Source: Lophium mytilinum | Taxonomy: Eukaryota; Ascomycota; Dothideomycetes; Mytilinidiales; Mytilinidiaceae | DNA: 64,000 nucleotides | Assembly: GCA_010093605.1 (NCBI GenBank) | Contig: MU004198.1 | Location: 874,456-938,455, forward strand | Reading direction: 5' to 3' | Shown here: positions 23,382 to 34,814 of the stretch, one piece after another | How the letters are laid out: every line of letters begins with the position of its first letter | Position numbering within the stretch: the first letter of the stretch is position 1 | Notes under the pieces: model-generated | The model's input: only the letters and a program-made list of their open reading frames with translations | Databases searched by the model: none | What the model was told of the DNA's origin: nothing | Made by a program: the position numbers and the translations under genes

Positions 23382-24585
23382 CTACTCAAACATCCCCCCA
23401 TGCATCCCGCTTCCACTCCTCTTCGCCTTCCATGCATCGAGCAGCACCATGACCTCCCGTCTCGTATCTTCTATAATCCCATCCATCTTGATGTCGTTCT
23501 TGTCATAACCGAACGGGTCTTCGAGCTGAACCCCTATTCCCTCAATCCCATAGAGCGTAAACGCGACAATCGCAACGATGGGCACAGCCCACCACCCAAA
23601 ATCATCCACCGTCGCGAAGGGAAGCACGCAATTGAAAAGCGCAAGAACTTGCTTCTGATGAATCCTGTATACACACATACATATTAGCATATACCCTAAG
23701 GAAAGGCGCGCCAGGAGCAACAAAGGGAAAATAAAATGAACCCACAAATGCGCCACCGGCATCGGCGTACTCCTAATCGTCTCCATCCTCCCATACGCCT
23801 CCACCAGCGTATTCACCTGCACCGTGAGCTGGCTCGCCTGCGGCCCATGCACCCACCCGCGCCCAAACGCGCGCCGGATATACGCCTCCACCAGCACCGT
23901 CAGCTGCAGCGGCAGGCTGAGCCCCTGGTCCTCGAACCCCACCAGCTGGTCCGGCAGCAGCGAGATGTACTCCGCCTTTGCCGCCGTGATCCCGTTCTCC
24001 ACCTCCCCCGCGTCCCCATTCGCGGCCGGGCCGGGGGGGACGTTGTACTCCGCGCGTAGGTTATGCTTCACCGCATACAGGATGGCGACGAGAACGCACA
24101 CCGTCTTCTCCACGTCCTCGCGCTCGGCCTCGGACAGCGCTTCGCCGGGCGCCGGCGTCGCGGAGACGAGGAAGCTGCGCGTAAGGTTCCGCACGCTTGT
24201 TCCGATGGTGGTGAGGCAGTTGCGGCCGCTCCAGAAGCGGTCGTAGCTTGTGCTGTTGCGGAAGACGAGCATTAGGCCGACGACGATGGAGAGGGAGGGG
24301 ATGATGAGCGCGGGCAGCCCGAGGTTGCCGACATGGCGGTCGAGGTAGACGATTAGTACGGTGAAGAGGGAGTGGAGGAGGACGGGGACGGCGATGGAGG
24401 CGTGGACGGAGCCTGGTAGGTGTTAGATGTGTGTTTTGAGAGGTTCTTTTAAAGGACGTTGGGGGAATAATGCCTTTGGAGACGCGTAGAACGAGGGGGA
24501 TGCGGCGGGGTTTCTGGCGCGTGGCGTGGGCGAGGGGGTAGGTTGGGCGGCGTTGGTGGTATCGCGGGCGCTCGGGAGGTGCCAT
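23382..24585 (-). CDS. Bestrophin/UPF0187-like anion channel
   Basis: Membrane protein of the bestrophin-related UPF0187 family, expected to be an anion channel. The secure part is the segment from the acceptor at 24413 (exon from 24412) to the stop at 23382: GSVHASIAVPVLLHSLFTVLIVYLDRHV, then LPALIIPSLSIVVGLMLVFRNSTSYDRFWSG as family core. It continues with HFIFPLLLLA and GWWAVPIVAIVAFTLYGIEGIG, then ...QLEDPFGYDKNDIKMD near the C-terminus. A 45-bp segment at 23665-23709 behaves like an intron with GC instead of GT at its start and a tgctaat branch; removing it gives FPLLLLAIHQKQ. The first exon is unresolved: an ATG at 24585 opens MAPPERPRY and RIPLVLRVSKGIIPP, but no GT donor joins it in phase to the exon at 24412. 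Confidence 0.75.
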
Positions 24586-25336
24586 GGCTGAGGCTGTGAG
24601 AGATTATGAGATGGATTGAGAGGACGAAGCTGAAAAGCAGAGGAAAAGGCTGTATGATTGAGTGGAGTGAGGTTGAGGTCTCGGACTTCGAGTGGAGCTT
24701 GGAATTGTTGCATGCGCGGGGAGCGCCACTCCCACTTTTTTGGTTTCAGGGTTGGACCCTGCATGAAGGCTTAGTTCGTATACTTCGAGGTCAATTATAC
24801 CGAATCTCACGTTGCCTAAATATGCCGACGGGGCTAACGCAGTATTGAAGAGTGATCATAAAGTCGATATAGGTCGATGTCTTGGTCTCCACCTGTCTCT
24901 AGGTCACCGTAGTGTTTCAGCACTTCAAGATATCCGTAGAACACATTAAATGCAAGGCGAACCTCTGTTGTGTGCTTGCTATATCCAAAAATGCTATATC
25001 CAATGATCGATGCCAACAGGGGCCTTCCCCATTAGCAATATTCCATCATGCTCACTCAACGAGCATACCCAAGATGCGCATGCGCCTCTCAAGTCCCACC
25101 CTCCCATCCAAAGAAATCCGTGCGACTAGAAAGATATATGAGAGAAGATCCTAGTCCCAGAACGCCAATGCCGTGGATAACAGATGATGCTCGCGTGATA
25201 TCAAACAGAAGGCGCTGTTGCCCTACCCACCCGAATGCACGAGGAAAACGCCGTCCGTGGAAGCCGTTACGTTAATCACCCATGCCGGATGAAAGCCGCC
25301 ATTTCGAAAGATAAGAAGTCCAGCGACGTTTTAGTA
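24586..25336. other. Intergenic
   Basis: Promoter side of the bestrophin-like gene and 3' flank of Dma1. No recognisable gene. Confidence 0.5.
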
Positions 25337-27239
25337 TCATGGCATGACGGGTGCCGTTGTAGACCCGCTCAATAAGGACGGGCTAGATGCCTCCTCAATG
25401 CCGCGTCGGACCGAACCCCGCCCAGCACTGCCGTCAAAAACAAAAGGCCCGGCATCGTTCCGAGGAGTCATTGGGCAATCGGGAACGCGCTCAGGGGTGA
25501 GCGCGTATTGTACTGAAGCAATGTCCGAAGTGGAACGGTTGGGGAAGAGCGCTGTGTTATCCGTTGTAGCCGCGGCCTCCCTAACGATGTGCACGGGTTG
25601 CGATCCAGGAGGTGGAGAGTGCACAAGCCGTGGAGGGCTTGTTTGCGGGGTCGCTAGCGTTGGTGGAGCGGGAGATTGAAGGCTCGCAGACTCGTCCGGA
25701 ATGATTGTTGAGATGGCAGCTTCTAGGTCGCCCATACTGAGGCGGCCATTTGGCATGCGAGCGCCATCTGCCGCCACAGGGCTGGCTAGTTGCATCTGTG
25801 AAGCCCGAGGCGTGACATGCACCGATACGTCACCAGTTTTCTCGTCTTTCTCGTCGGCATCTTCTCTCTCTGATTCCCAGTCCTCGACGTCTGGTTCTTC
25901 AACGTCGGCCTCGAGATCCGTTACCGCACGGCAGTTTGGACATAGGAAGTTGGGCCATGTCGGACCCTGGAGAATCGGGCGAATGCATTTGTAATGCCAA
26001 ACATGTGAACATGGGGCCACAAACAACGACTGGCAAGGCTGTTGGTGTATCAGTATGATAGTTTCCGAGGACGCAACAGTCTGGGGAGCCTCACCGCAAT
26101 AGACATTAGACAAATTGAGCATTCAGAGCTGTGTGTTGACGCAGTGTCAGTGTCCTTTTTGGGTTTCGCCAAGTTGCGGAGTCTTTGATGCGTTTGCTTG
26201 CTGCAAGACGTTAGCTAGGCCTTGTGTAGATCAGCCGACTGCCTTACTTGAATGTGTTTATGCTTTGCTGCCAATTTCTATTGCACTCTATGCGAATTTT
26301 GACGCAACGGAAAATCATCTCTTCTCCACCTCGAAAATCGATCCCAAGCTGCACGACATCCCCGTCCTTCACTTTGAAGGGCTTGGATTCCTGGTTCGGT
26401 TGGCTCAGCCGTATATGGTTGAGGAAGGTTCCAGAAGAGCTCTTGACGTCCCGAATATACCATTGCGAGTCTGCGCACCAGAACTCGCAATGCTTCCTGC
26501 TCACGACCTTGGATTTGAACCCAACAGCGGCAGCAGAAGGGACGTTTGCGGGGATTTCGGGAATGTTGTCTCTCTCGGAATACCTTCCAACCCGTATAAC
26601 AGCATCGTCGTCCGGGAGTGTTCGGGATATTGTGGGGAATACCAACGAAGGTCTGCCAGCTCGGGGGTCGTGGTGGGGGATGAAACGGATGGAGGGGAGG
26701 GGTCGATTCTGAGGCGTCTCCACGTTATGTTCGACCCCGTCCATGTTCGCTGGAGTCGGTCCTGACTGGTTTCGTACAGAGAGTGACGGGGCTGCGGTCT
26801 CAGACCTGTTCCGGGTCATGGTAGGACTGTCGAGTACGGCGCTGGAATCGAGCGAGTGTTGACGAGTGGGTATTCGCGACAGGGCACTCCTACCGGCAAC
26901 AGTGGGAAGCCAGCCGCTCGTCAATGGGGGATTCGCTTCGGCAGAGGTCGAAGAGAAGTCGTGGGTGGGAAGTGGACGGTCGGAGTCGCGTGCGGCGGAA
27001 TTGGGGTCGCCGCTGAGAAGAGCTCCGGCGGGCTCAGATGGCGAGCTCGCGGTTCTTGTAGGCACAGGACGGGGGTTGGGCGGAGGGGAGGGCGGAGCAG
27101 GGTTCGAGTGCAGGTGGTTGTGGGTGTACTGTCTGATGTAACTGAGGCCCCTCAGGCGGGTGGAGCGCGAGGGCGTCGTCGGCGAGGCTGGTGAGGTCGT
27201 GGTGGACAGAGTTGGGGCCGAATGCGCAGTCGTAAACAT
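25337..27239 (-). CDS. dma1: FHA-RING E3 ubiquitin ligase, Dma1-like
   Basis: Dma1/CHFR-type ligases bind phosphothreonine through FHA and ubiquitinate partners in mitotic checkpoint and septation control. Exons on the minus strand are 27239-26248, 26200-26095 and 26038-25337 (599 residues); introns are 47 and 56 bp. A long Ser/Pro/Thr-rich N-terminus (1-190) is followed by an FHA domain at about 195-315 with the key residues G218-R219, VSRKH at 246-250 and SSGTFLN at 268-274. The RING is assembled across both splices: C358-x2-C361, C368, C375-S-H377, H380, C383 and C398-x2-C401. A disordered acidic and Pro-rich tail follows. The domain order FHA then RING is diagnostic. The N-terminal start is the first ATG of the open frame. 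Confidence 0.9.
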
Positions 27240-28186
27240 GGTCCAGCCTTGGAGGCAGTCAGGCGGATTGACAGGCGGATCTCCGCAGGCTGAGGGTGAG
27301 TGGATTGCGAGGGTCTAGAGTGAACTGCCTGGGGCAACGTAGAGGCAAGGCGCAGACGACTGTGGGTGAGCAGTGGGAGCCGGGGGCGACATCCACCAGG
27401 CGTGATGCGTGATGCGGGCCGCCGGGATGGGTGCTGAACGATAGTTGCTAGGCGCTTGGGCGATGAATGCTGAGGAACAAAGATGCAGAAGACGCGCGCA
27501 GCAGCAGGCAAGAGTGCAGAGGGAGAAGAGGAATTTGGTGAATCTTCTACGGATCGGTCACAGTCACGATTCTTCAGTAAATGTAAGCGCTCCAGCCCCG
27601 TCGATGGAACGAGATAAGGTTGCTCCGTCGCTGCTGCTTGGCTGTCTCGTCGCCTACTGCCACCCCCTCAGACCTAGCTGGCCCCGGTTTCCTGGTGAAC
27701 GGAGACGCAGGGTGAGGCCTGACGAGAAGTGCTGCCCGCGACTGCTGCAACCGGGCCAGCATCGATGCTGTGCTGGTCAGAATGCCACCAGAACGAACGT
27801 GGATAAAGGTGCTATCTCCATGCTGTGCTTGACCATTAGTACCACATTTATATCCTCGGCGTAGAGGCCATCATTTACAGCCCCACAATCAGTCTAGAAG
27901 GTCTAGCCAGAGACTGGGCACGTGATATGGTTCGAGAGGACTAAGTAGAAACTGAGGTTGGCAGAACTTACCTTGATTTAATCAGCTACAACAACCAAAA
28001 CGAATTTGTATGGTTTTACATAGATGTAGTCATATATAATAACCTGGGTTTTGATATTCACGTGCTCTTTCACTCAAAGTCTGAGCGATGAGGCGGCGGT
28101 AAAACCCCGGCTCGACTGCCGCGAAACCTCCGTGAAATGAAATTCTGCCGCATACCAATTATCATCTATTTAATCACATCTGGGCC
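27240..28186. promoter_or_regulatory. Divergent promoter, Dma1 / MPP alpha
   Basis: A 947-bp spacer between divergent genes. One plus-strand frame of 139 codons at 27445-27864 lacks family features and is not called. No specific site recognised. Confidence 0.45.
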
Positions 28187-29979
28187 ATGTTGAAGCCTCG
28201 ATCTGTGCGAAGTCTGTCGCGGCGGCTGCCCCATATTGCTCCATCATGCACATCTCAGGTCATCCACTCTGGTAGGCGGCATCTAGCCTCAGTTGCCGCA
28301 GAGGAGAAGGTAGACTCCCCATTCTCCATTTCCTCGAGATTTATCTCACATTCGAGTAGGATCCTGCAGAACTCGACCAAATAACCACCCTGCCGAATGG
28401 AATCCGCGTTGCTACCGAAGCTCTCCCGGGCCATTTCTCCGGCATTGGCGTCTACGTTGATGCTGGGTCAAGATACGAAAATGAAGCACTGCGAGGCGTC
28501 AGTCACATCGTGGACCGGCTTGCCTTCAAGTCTACAAAGTCGAGGACCTCAGACGAGATGATCGAGTCTCTAGAGTCACTAGGTGGAAATATCCAGTGTG
28601 CCTCCTCCAGGGAGTCCATCATGTACCAGTCCGCAACCTTCAACTCAGCCGTCCCCACCACTGTTGCGCTTCTCGCCGAAACCATCCGGGACCCCCTCAT
28701 CACTGATGAAGAGGTTGAGCAGCAACTTGAGACTGCAGACTACGAGATTGGCGAGATATGGTCGAAGCCGGAGCTAATTCTGCCAGAATTGGTCCATATG
28801 GCCGCTTACAAAGATAACACTTTGGGCAATCCTCTGCTTTGTCCAAAAGAACGGCTTCCGGAGATAAATCGTGCGGTAGTAGAGGCATATCGTAGCGAGT
28901 TCTACAAGCCAGAAAGAATAGTAGTCGCTTTCGCCGGAGTAGAACACAACGAGGCCATCAGACTTGCGGAAGAATACTTCGGCGACATGACTAAAGGACA
29001 AGGCCCGACATTGCTAGGACTGGATGGCCAAGGACTTTCCTCAGACGTTTCGAATCAAGATGAAGCCTCAATATCGCCACCATACACCCCCTCCGGTACC
29101 CCACCTCAAGAGCCCTCTAAGCTCCTCTCAAAGATCCCTTTCTTCAAGAACCTCTCCACTTCCGCAACCTCAAACGCCTCTATCCAGGCCTCATTCGACC
29201 CCTCCTCCCCCAACTTCTCCCCTATTGACGTTTCCCTACCATCCCGCTACACCGGCGGCTTCCTCACCCTCCCCACAATTCCGCCCCCTCTGAACCCGAA
29301 CCTGCCCCGCCTCTCCCACATCCACATCGCCTTCGAAGCTCTCCCCATTTCCTCTCCAGACATCTACGCCCTCGCAACCCTCCAAACGCTCCTCGGTGGC
29401 GGCGGTTCTTTCAGTGCCGGTGGCCCCGGAAAGGGCATGTACTCGCGCCTCTACACCAACGTGCTGAACCAGCACGGCTGGGTCGAGAGCTGCATCGCCT
29501 TCAACAACAGCTACACTGACAGCGGCCTCTTCGGCATCGCGGCCTCCTGTGCTCCCGCGCAGGTGTCGCAGATGCTGGAGGTCATGTGCCGCGAGTTGAA
29601 TGCGCTGGGGCAGGATACGGGATACTCGGCCCTGAAAGAAGGCGAGGTTCAGCGTGCGAAGAACCAGCTCAGGAGCAACCTGCTTATGAATCTAGAGAGC
29701 CGGATGGTGGAGCTGGAGGATCTGGGACGGCAAGTTCAGGTGCATGGGCGGAAAGTTGGCGTTAAGGAGATGTGTAGAAAGATTGAGGATGTCACGGTTC
29801 AAGATTTGCGGAGGGTAGCGAGACAGGTGTTTGGGGGTGAGATTCAGAACCCAGGCCAGGGGAGCGGAGCGCCGACGGTAGTGTTGCAAGAGGGTGACCA
29901 AGAGGGCTTGAGGCGGAAGGACTTCAAGTGGCAGGAGATCCAGGAGCGGATCGCGAGGTGGAAGCTTGGGAAGAGGTAG
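28187..29979 (+). CDS. MAS2: Mitochondrial processing peptidase alpha subunit
   Basis: Alpha subunit of the matrix processing peptidase (MPP), which removes import presequences together with the catalytic beta subunit. Exons 28187-28309 and 28360-29979 (580 residues). The 50-bp intron ends at gagTAG; using it gives AAEEKDPAELDQITTLPNG, as in other fungal MPP alpha proteins, whereas the later CAG leads to a stop. The N-terminus is Arg/Ser-rich without acids (LKPRSVRSLSRRLP), fitting a presequence. The M16 zinc site is degenerate as expected for alpha: H-I-V-D-R in place of H-x2-E-H. The substrate-binding glycine-rich loop is present as LLGGGGSFSAGGPGKGMYSR. A Ser/Pro-rich insertion (about residues 200-260) separates the halves. 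Confidence 0.92.
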
Positions 29980-31064
29980 AGCTGCCATCTACAGGGAAGC
30001 GTTCTTCTAGCATTTGTACAGTACTACAGGGCGTTGGATCTCGATTGTGGAGCTGAGATCTAAAGGTGAAGATGTAGGGTGAGTGTACTATAGATGTCGT
30101 CGCGGGCCGGAGGTCGGCGGCGTCAGAGTATCTAATGACATGCCGGTATTTCGCGTTTATCGTATCCCACAAATGGCTGACGATCTTCATAGTTTTAGGC
30201 TTTGGGAGTTTGGAATCGACTTTGAGCCTACTAGTAAGCTAAATGACAGTAGGAAGCATCTATCAATGATATGGCGACCTTTCTCAGATGTAAGGCTTTT
30301 GAACAATAACTTGTATTACCGTCGTAAGCGCTTCCAATGGCAAGCGCTCATATCTTCGCTGAGAAAGTTGTCAGCCCCTCTAACATTTATACTCCGCAAA
30401 ACGCCCCGTACAACATTCGCCCATATCCGCCTTCTAATATCATCCACCTTCCAACTCAAACCATAATAAGTAGAAACAGCGCTAGATCATTTCCTTCCAT
30501 CTCACTTATCCCCTTGCGTCGGCCATCTCCATTACTCCTTTCTTCTTTCTCCCTTTCCTTTCCCTGTCTTCCCCAAGCTCTATCGTCCTATCGTTTTAAC
30601 ATCCAAACTCCGAAATCTTCGACTGCTTCAAGTGCCCTATCTATTTTCACAAAGCTTCTCTCCAAGGCTACGAGGAAGAGCTCCACGGCGTCCGCACTTA
30701 CGTCACCGGGCACAGCTTCCTCTCCGCCATCATCTACCTCACCGATGCCTTCGGCTATTCGATGGATGCGCGGATTTGGTGCAGACTAAGCCTTCGAATG
30801 GAAGAGGGGGAAAAAGGAAGAAATCACAGAATCAGGAAGGGGCATTCGCTCTCTTTCATCATCACTAGTGGAAGGCTAAAATAGAATTGCCAGAACAACC
30901 AGATTGATTTTCAGCTCATCGTCCATAAATAGAGCCCACTACCAGTACTACAAAGATAAAATGACGCTGAGCAACACAAAATGGCGTCTATCTGCATACC
31001 ACACCGGGTTGTCCTCCGTTACACAAGCCAACTACAAAGGTACTGACTCAATGATCCGGACCCA
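29980..31064. other. Intergenic with an orphan coding-like segment
   Basis: No complete gene recognised. A plus-strand frame at 30337-30789 opens with ATG but turns into low complexity. A second frame is listed separately. A pyrimidine-rich run at about 30490-30580 resembles a fungal transcription start region. Confidence 0.5.
30600..30884 (+). other. Coding-like open segment without start codon
   Basis: Open frame between TAA 30597-30599 and TAG 30882-30884. From 30612 to about 30775 codons end mostly in C or G and read like real protein (EIFDCFKCPIYFHKAS, then YVTGHSFLSAIIYLTDAF), including a hydrophobic segment. No ATG precedes it in frame. It could be an exon of an unmodelled gene or a decayed gene fragment. 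Family unknown to me. Confidence 0.35.
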
Positions 31065-31421
31065 CTATCCAAGCTTGGCCTTCCCGGCCTTCAACAATTC
31101 TTCCAGAACCCTCGCGTACTCCGCCCTCGGGTCCTTTGCTGAGGTATCGAACTCCGCTGTAGCAAGCTTTGCGTGGGTTGTGTTCTTCTTGATGAAGTCT
31201 TGCAAGGCCGGACTTTTGGCCTGCGAATTGACCTGCAACACAACATTGAGGCGCTTTGTCAACGCGTTGTAGTAGCCCGCATCCAAACGACACTGCCAAT
31301 CAGCATCGTGAGTCATGCTGGGAAGGATGCGGCTGCCCTCGGTGGGAATGTTCAAGATCTTGGTGACAGCATTCTTTTGCGTGAGTGCCTTGTTGCCAAA
31401 GCTATTCAAGGCTTTAGACAT
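31065..31421 (-). CDS. Small conserved-looking hypothetical protein (118 aa)
   Basis: Single-exon frame MSKALNSFGNKALTQ to LKAGKAKLG, mostly helical and basic, with no signal peptide or membrane segment. Support for a real gene comes from three observations. A is at -3 of the ATG. Codon use is like that of neighbouring genes. A convincing intron end lies just upstream on the minus strand, ctgctaac followed by cttcatag, 3 bases before the ATG. With a GTTTGT donor at 31484 this defines a 60-bp 5' leader intron (31425-31484). I do not recognise the family. The protein is too short for a domain call, and a further upstream coding exon cannot be excluded. Confidence 0.55.
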   Translation of the reverse strand: MSKALNSFGNKALTQKNAVTKILNIPTEGSRILPSMTHDADWQCRLDAGYYNALTKRLNVVLQVNSQAKSPALQDFIKKNTTHAKLATAEFDTSAKDPRAEYARVLEELLKAGKAKLG

Positions 31422-31424
31422 GAT

Positions 31425-31484
31425 CTATGAAGCAAGTGATGTTAGCAGGAGGATTTAGAATGAAAAGCTGGAGGGAGAACAAAC
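31425..31484 (-). other. Probable 5' leader intron
   Basis: Donor GTTTGT at 31484, branch ctgctaac, acceptor cttcatag at 31425, 60 bp. It ends three bases before the ATG of the 118-residue protein. Confidence 0.5.
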
Positions 31485-32575
31485 CGGGAAGTATGTGCGG
31501 ACTGAGTGCGAAGTGAAGCTCTATGGAGGAAGGATGTAGTGCGATGAAGCGAGTCTGGAGCTTAGAAGAGATGTTCTTAGGACGAATAACAGTTGCTATT
31601 GAAGTGCGATGGTAGAAAGGATTGGGGTTTGAATAATAGCATTGTAGCTTCTGGCTTATATACGTGTTTACAGACGCTCATCGCTCAACTGTACGATGTT
31701 CGTCGCAAGTTCTGCGCCGCAACTGCTTCGCCGCAAGTCTTCGCCGCATAGTCAGTCAGAAGCGAGAGCGAATCATTCCGGAACTACTGCAGCTACTACT
31801 CAGGATCGTTTCGCAATTTCTGCCCGGCGGGTGGATAAGCTGTGCCTCACGGGATTCCAAAATAAGAAGTACGAAAGATCGAAGAGAGCATGCCTCTGAT
31901 CTTGATATGTTGGTGGCGCCTCTGTGGTAACAGCTACATAAGGATTGGAGAACTATTCAAGGGATTCGTAGACATGTTTTGAGCTCCTATCTAGATGCGA
32001 GGCCTCGATTTAACCCAGCATTAGTAACCGTGGAGGTTTTCAATGCTTCAATGATTTTCTGCAGTATATAGAAACTGAGTGTATTCTATTACGAACCACG
32101 TAGAACATAGAGTATACGCGCTCAAACTGCTTCGCTCTTCAGCGGCTAACTAGTCAAACGGCAGGACAGCCAAAGACTACAAGGATAGGCGAACGCCACC
32201 AACAGATGAACACCATTGAGACCGTCGAGATGCACTTCGTGAGCGGCTATTCACAGGGAGTATGGAGGTCTGGGCTCAGGGTATTCCAGTACGCTTACGT
32301 AAGGCACTCTCTAACCGCGCGCCTCTACAGCCGCTTGCAAAAGTCCCCTAACTCCACATCTGTTTCTTCAGTCGCCCTCAAAAGATAGAGTTGGCTCTAT
32401 GGGTCGCAATATACTGATACGAGCGTCTAGCGTTCTTACCCACTTGACGTCGCGACCCATTTGTGCCCAATCTGGGTTTGGCGCCTTTCTTGCAAATAAA
32501 ATTGGGAGGTGTCTCCAACCCCAAGTCCATCAGCAATCGTCCGATTTTACGCAACTCCATCACTCAGAACAGACT
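31485..32575. other. Intergenic between divergent genes
   Basis: About 1.1 kb between the small protein gene and the phosphotransferase gene. Frames of 60-88 codons without family features; nothing else seen. Confidence 0.5.
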
Positions 32576-34330
32576 ATGGCATCACAGCCATTAGACCGTA
32601 AGTAATATGCCCCGCAAGCGCACTAAGTCGTGTCGAGCTACGTACAGGTCTCTGTATTAACATTTTGACAGCCCTTGATCCTTACGCGTATACGAGTGGC
32701 CGGTGGCTTCGTCGTGACAAATTAGAGCGCGAATCACGTTTCATTACCTTCGATTTTGATGCCCTATGTGCAAGAGTCATCGAATGTTCTCATGGAGCCG
32801 CTTCAATCAAATCATATGAAAAAAAAGAAGGGGGCTTCAATCGCGTCTTCATCTTCACCCTCGACAATGCGAAGCGTGTAGTAGCAAGGTTGCCGTTCAA
32901 ACTTGCCGGCCCGACTAGATTGACAACTGGCTCAGAAGTGGCTACCATTAGATATCGTAAGTGTAGTCCACGCTTTTGATAAGAAGTGTGACTTACAGCT
33001 GCGGATGATATAGTGCAGATCAACACTAGTATCCCAATCCCAAAGATCATCGACTGGAATGACAATGCTGCAACCCCCATTGGTACTGAATATATCCTTA
33101 TGGAGCACGCCGCTGGGGTTCAATTGCATCAGAGGTGGCCAACTATGACTTCAGAGCAGCAAGTCCGATGCATAAGCGACATCTATCAGAAAATGAAAGA
33201 CACGGCGGCGATAAAATTTCCGGTGTACGGGAGCCTGTATATGGAAAACTCCCTCCCAAGTTCTGCATCGCAGCATGTTCTAGAGGACCCGTCCTTCTGT
33301 ATCGGGCCACATTGCGGGCCTATGTACTGGGACTGTGAAGTTGGTGAATCTCGTCACTACCACAATACAGCCCCTAATCGGGGTCCGTGTAAGAGCTCTA
33401 TGACTTCTCATGGCTTTGTGGACCACATCACTCACGGACTACCTAGGGACAACCCTCCTGGACTACTGTGACGGCCTCATTGATACCGGTATCTCTAGAA
33501 TTCCACCAAACGACCCTCTATTACCTAAACGACCACGCTACCATGGGACTGTCCAGGAGCACCTGAGTCTTTTGCAGTCGGGCCGCACAGTTCTAAAAAA
33601 GCTATCTGAAGACTCCAGGGTACAGGATGCGGCCACGCCAACCTTATTTCACCCCGATCTAAACAAAAGGAATATATTCGTTTCAGACGACGATCCGACC
33701 ACTGTTACGGCCATCATTGATTGGCAGAGTGCCGCTATTGAGCCTGCCTTTTGGTACGCAGATCTGATCCCGGACTTTGCAAAACCTATTCCGCACCCGA
33801 CTCTGGAAGACCAGTTGGAGTTCAACAGCGAACAGTGCGCAAAGGTGTTCAACATCTCCACTCAATTCCTTACGCCCACTCTAGCACACCCCAGATTAAT
33901 GGACGAAGCCTTCTTTCGTCCGTATCGCTATTGCTATAGGACCTGGAAAGACGGGGCGGTAGCGTTCCGCGATGAATTGATTCACACGGCGCGTCGCTGG
34001 GAAGAGCTTGGCCTCGCAGACATTTGTCCATACTCTACCCCGACGCCCGAGGAACTAGCAGCTCACAAGAAAATGTACCAACTATTTCTGGCTGCTCAGG
34101 AATTGAGGAGCACTCTCTCAGTTCTCCTCAACACCGCCACAGATGGCTGGGTCCCGCCTGAAGACTGGGAAATGGTCAAGCAGGCGTACAAAGAGTATTA
34201 TGATGGCATGTTAGAAGCTGTATTAAAGAACGAAGATGCTGACGATGATGAACCGATTAGAAGCGAGAACGATCTGAGAGAGATCTGGCCGTTTGATTTG
34301 GAACTGATACCGTCCAAACAGCCTGTATAG
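32576..34330 (+). CDS. AIM9-like aminoglycoside-phosphotransferase-family protein
   Basis: Kinase-like fold of the APH family; the closest named relative is the mitochondrial Aim9 group, large and variable in filamentous fungi, mostly of unknown substrate. Exons: 32576-32597, 32672-32956, 33014-33388 and 33447-34330 (521 residues). The first exon encodes only MASQPLD and part of a codon. Intron joins restore family text: CSHGAASIKSYEKKEGGFNRVF as the nucleotide loop, Y-L-QINTSIPIPK, and NRGPW at the last splice. Catalytic motifs are kept: HPDLNKRNIFV (H-x-D-x4-N) and AIIDWQSAAIEP (metal-binding D-W). A Lys/Glu-rich C-terminal helix region follows. Nothing indicates a broken gene. Confidence 0.85.
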
Positions 34331-34814
34331 ATAGGTCTCAGGGCGTGAGTTCCGCCTTGGAATAGAAATCAACAGTAAGACGTGACTCTGCTGTATCCGT
34401 GATCACCTAGGCGCGTCGTCTGGATACCGAACCTTGGCATTCACATGAGAGGCCTTCGTGGATGATGAATCTGTCTGGTTATACAATCAGGGAATCGAAA
34501 AAGTATGGCCGGTAATGGCGAAAATCTCGCCGTGCTCTATGTCGCATCTTCAGCCATGGTTCCATGTCGGGTTTAACCTCTCGGTACCATTCATGGTGAC
34601 TTCTTGGCAGACACCCACATCATTCAAAAATGTCCGCCGATCCCATGAAACAATGAAATGCTTCCTGAGTATACAATCTCAACATCAAGATTAACTCGCA
34701 AGAACGCTATCCATTCCATACAGTCCCAGGATATAACTTTAGTTAGAAACCGTTTATCCGTGCGCCCAAGCTTATAACATAGTACTATATCCCGACTGCC
34801 TCCTCGTCGCCACT
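34331..34814. other. Intergenic
   Basis: 484 bp between two plus-strand genes; one 78-codon frame of no recognised family. Holds the terminator and the next promoter. Confidence 0.5.
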
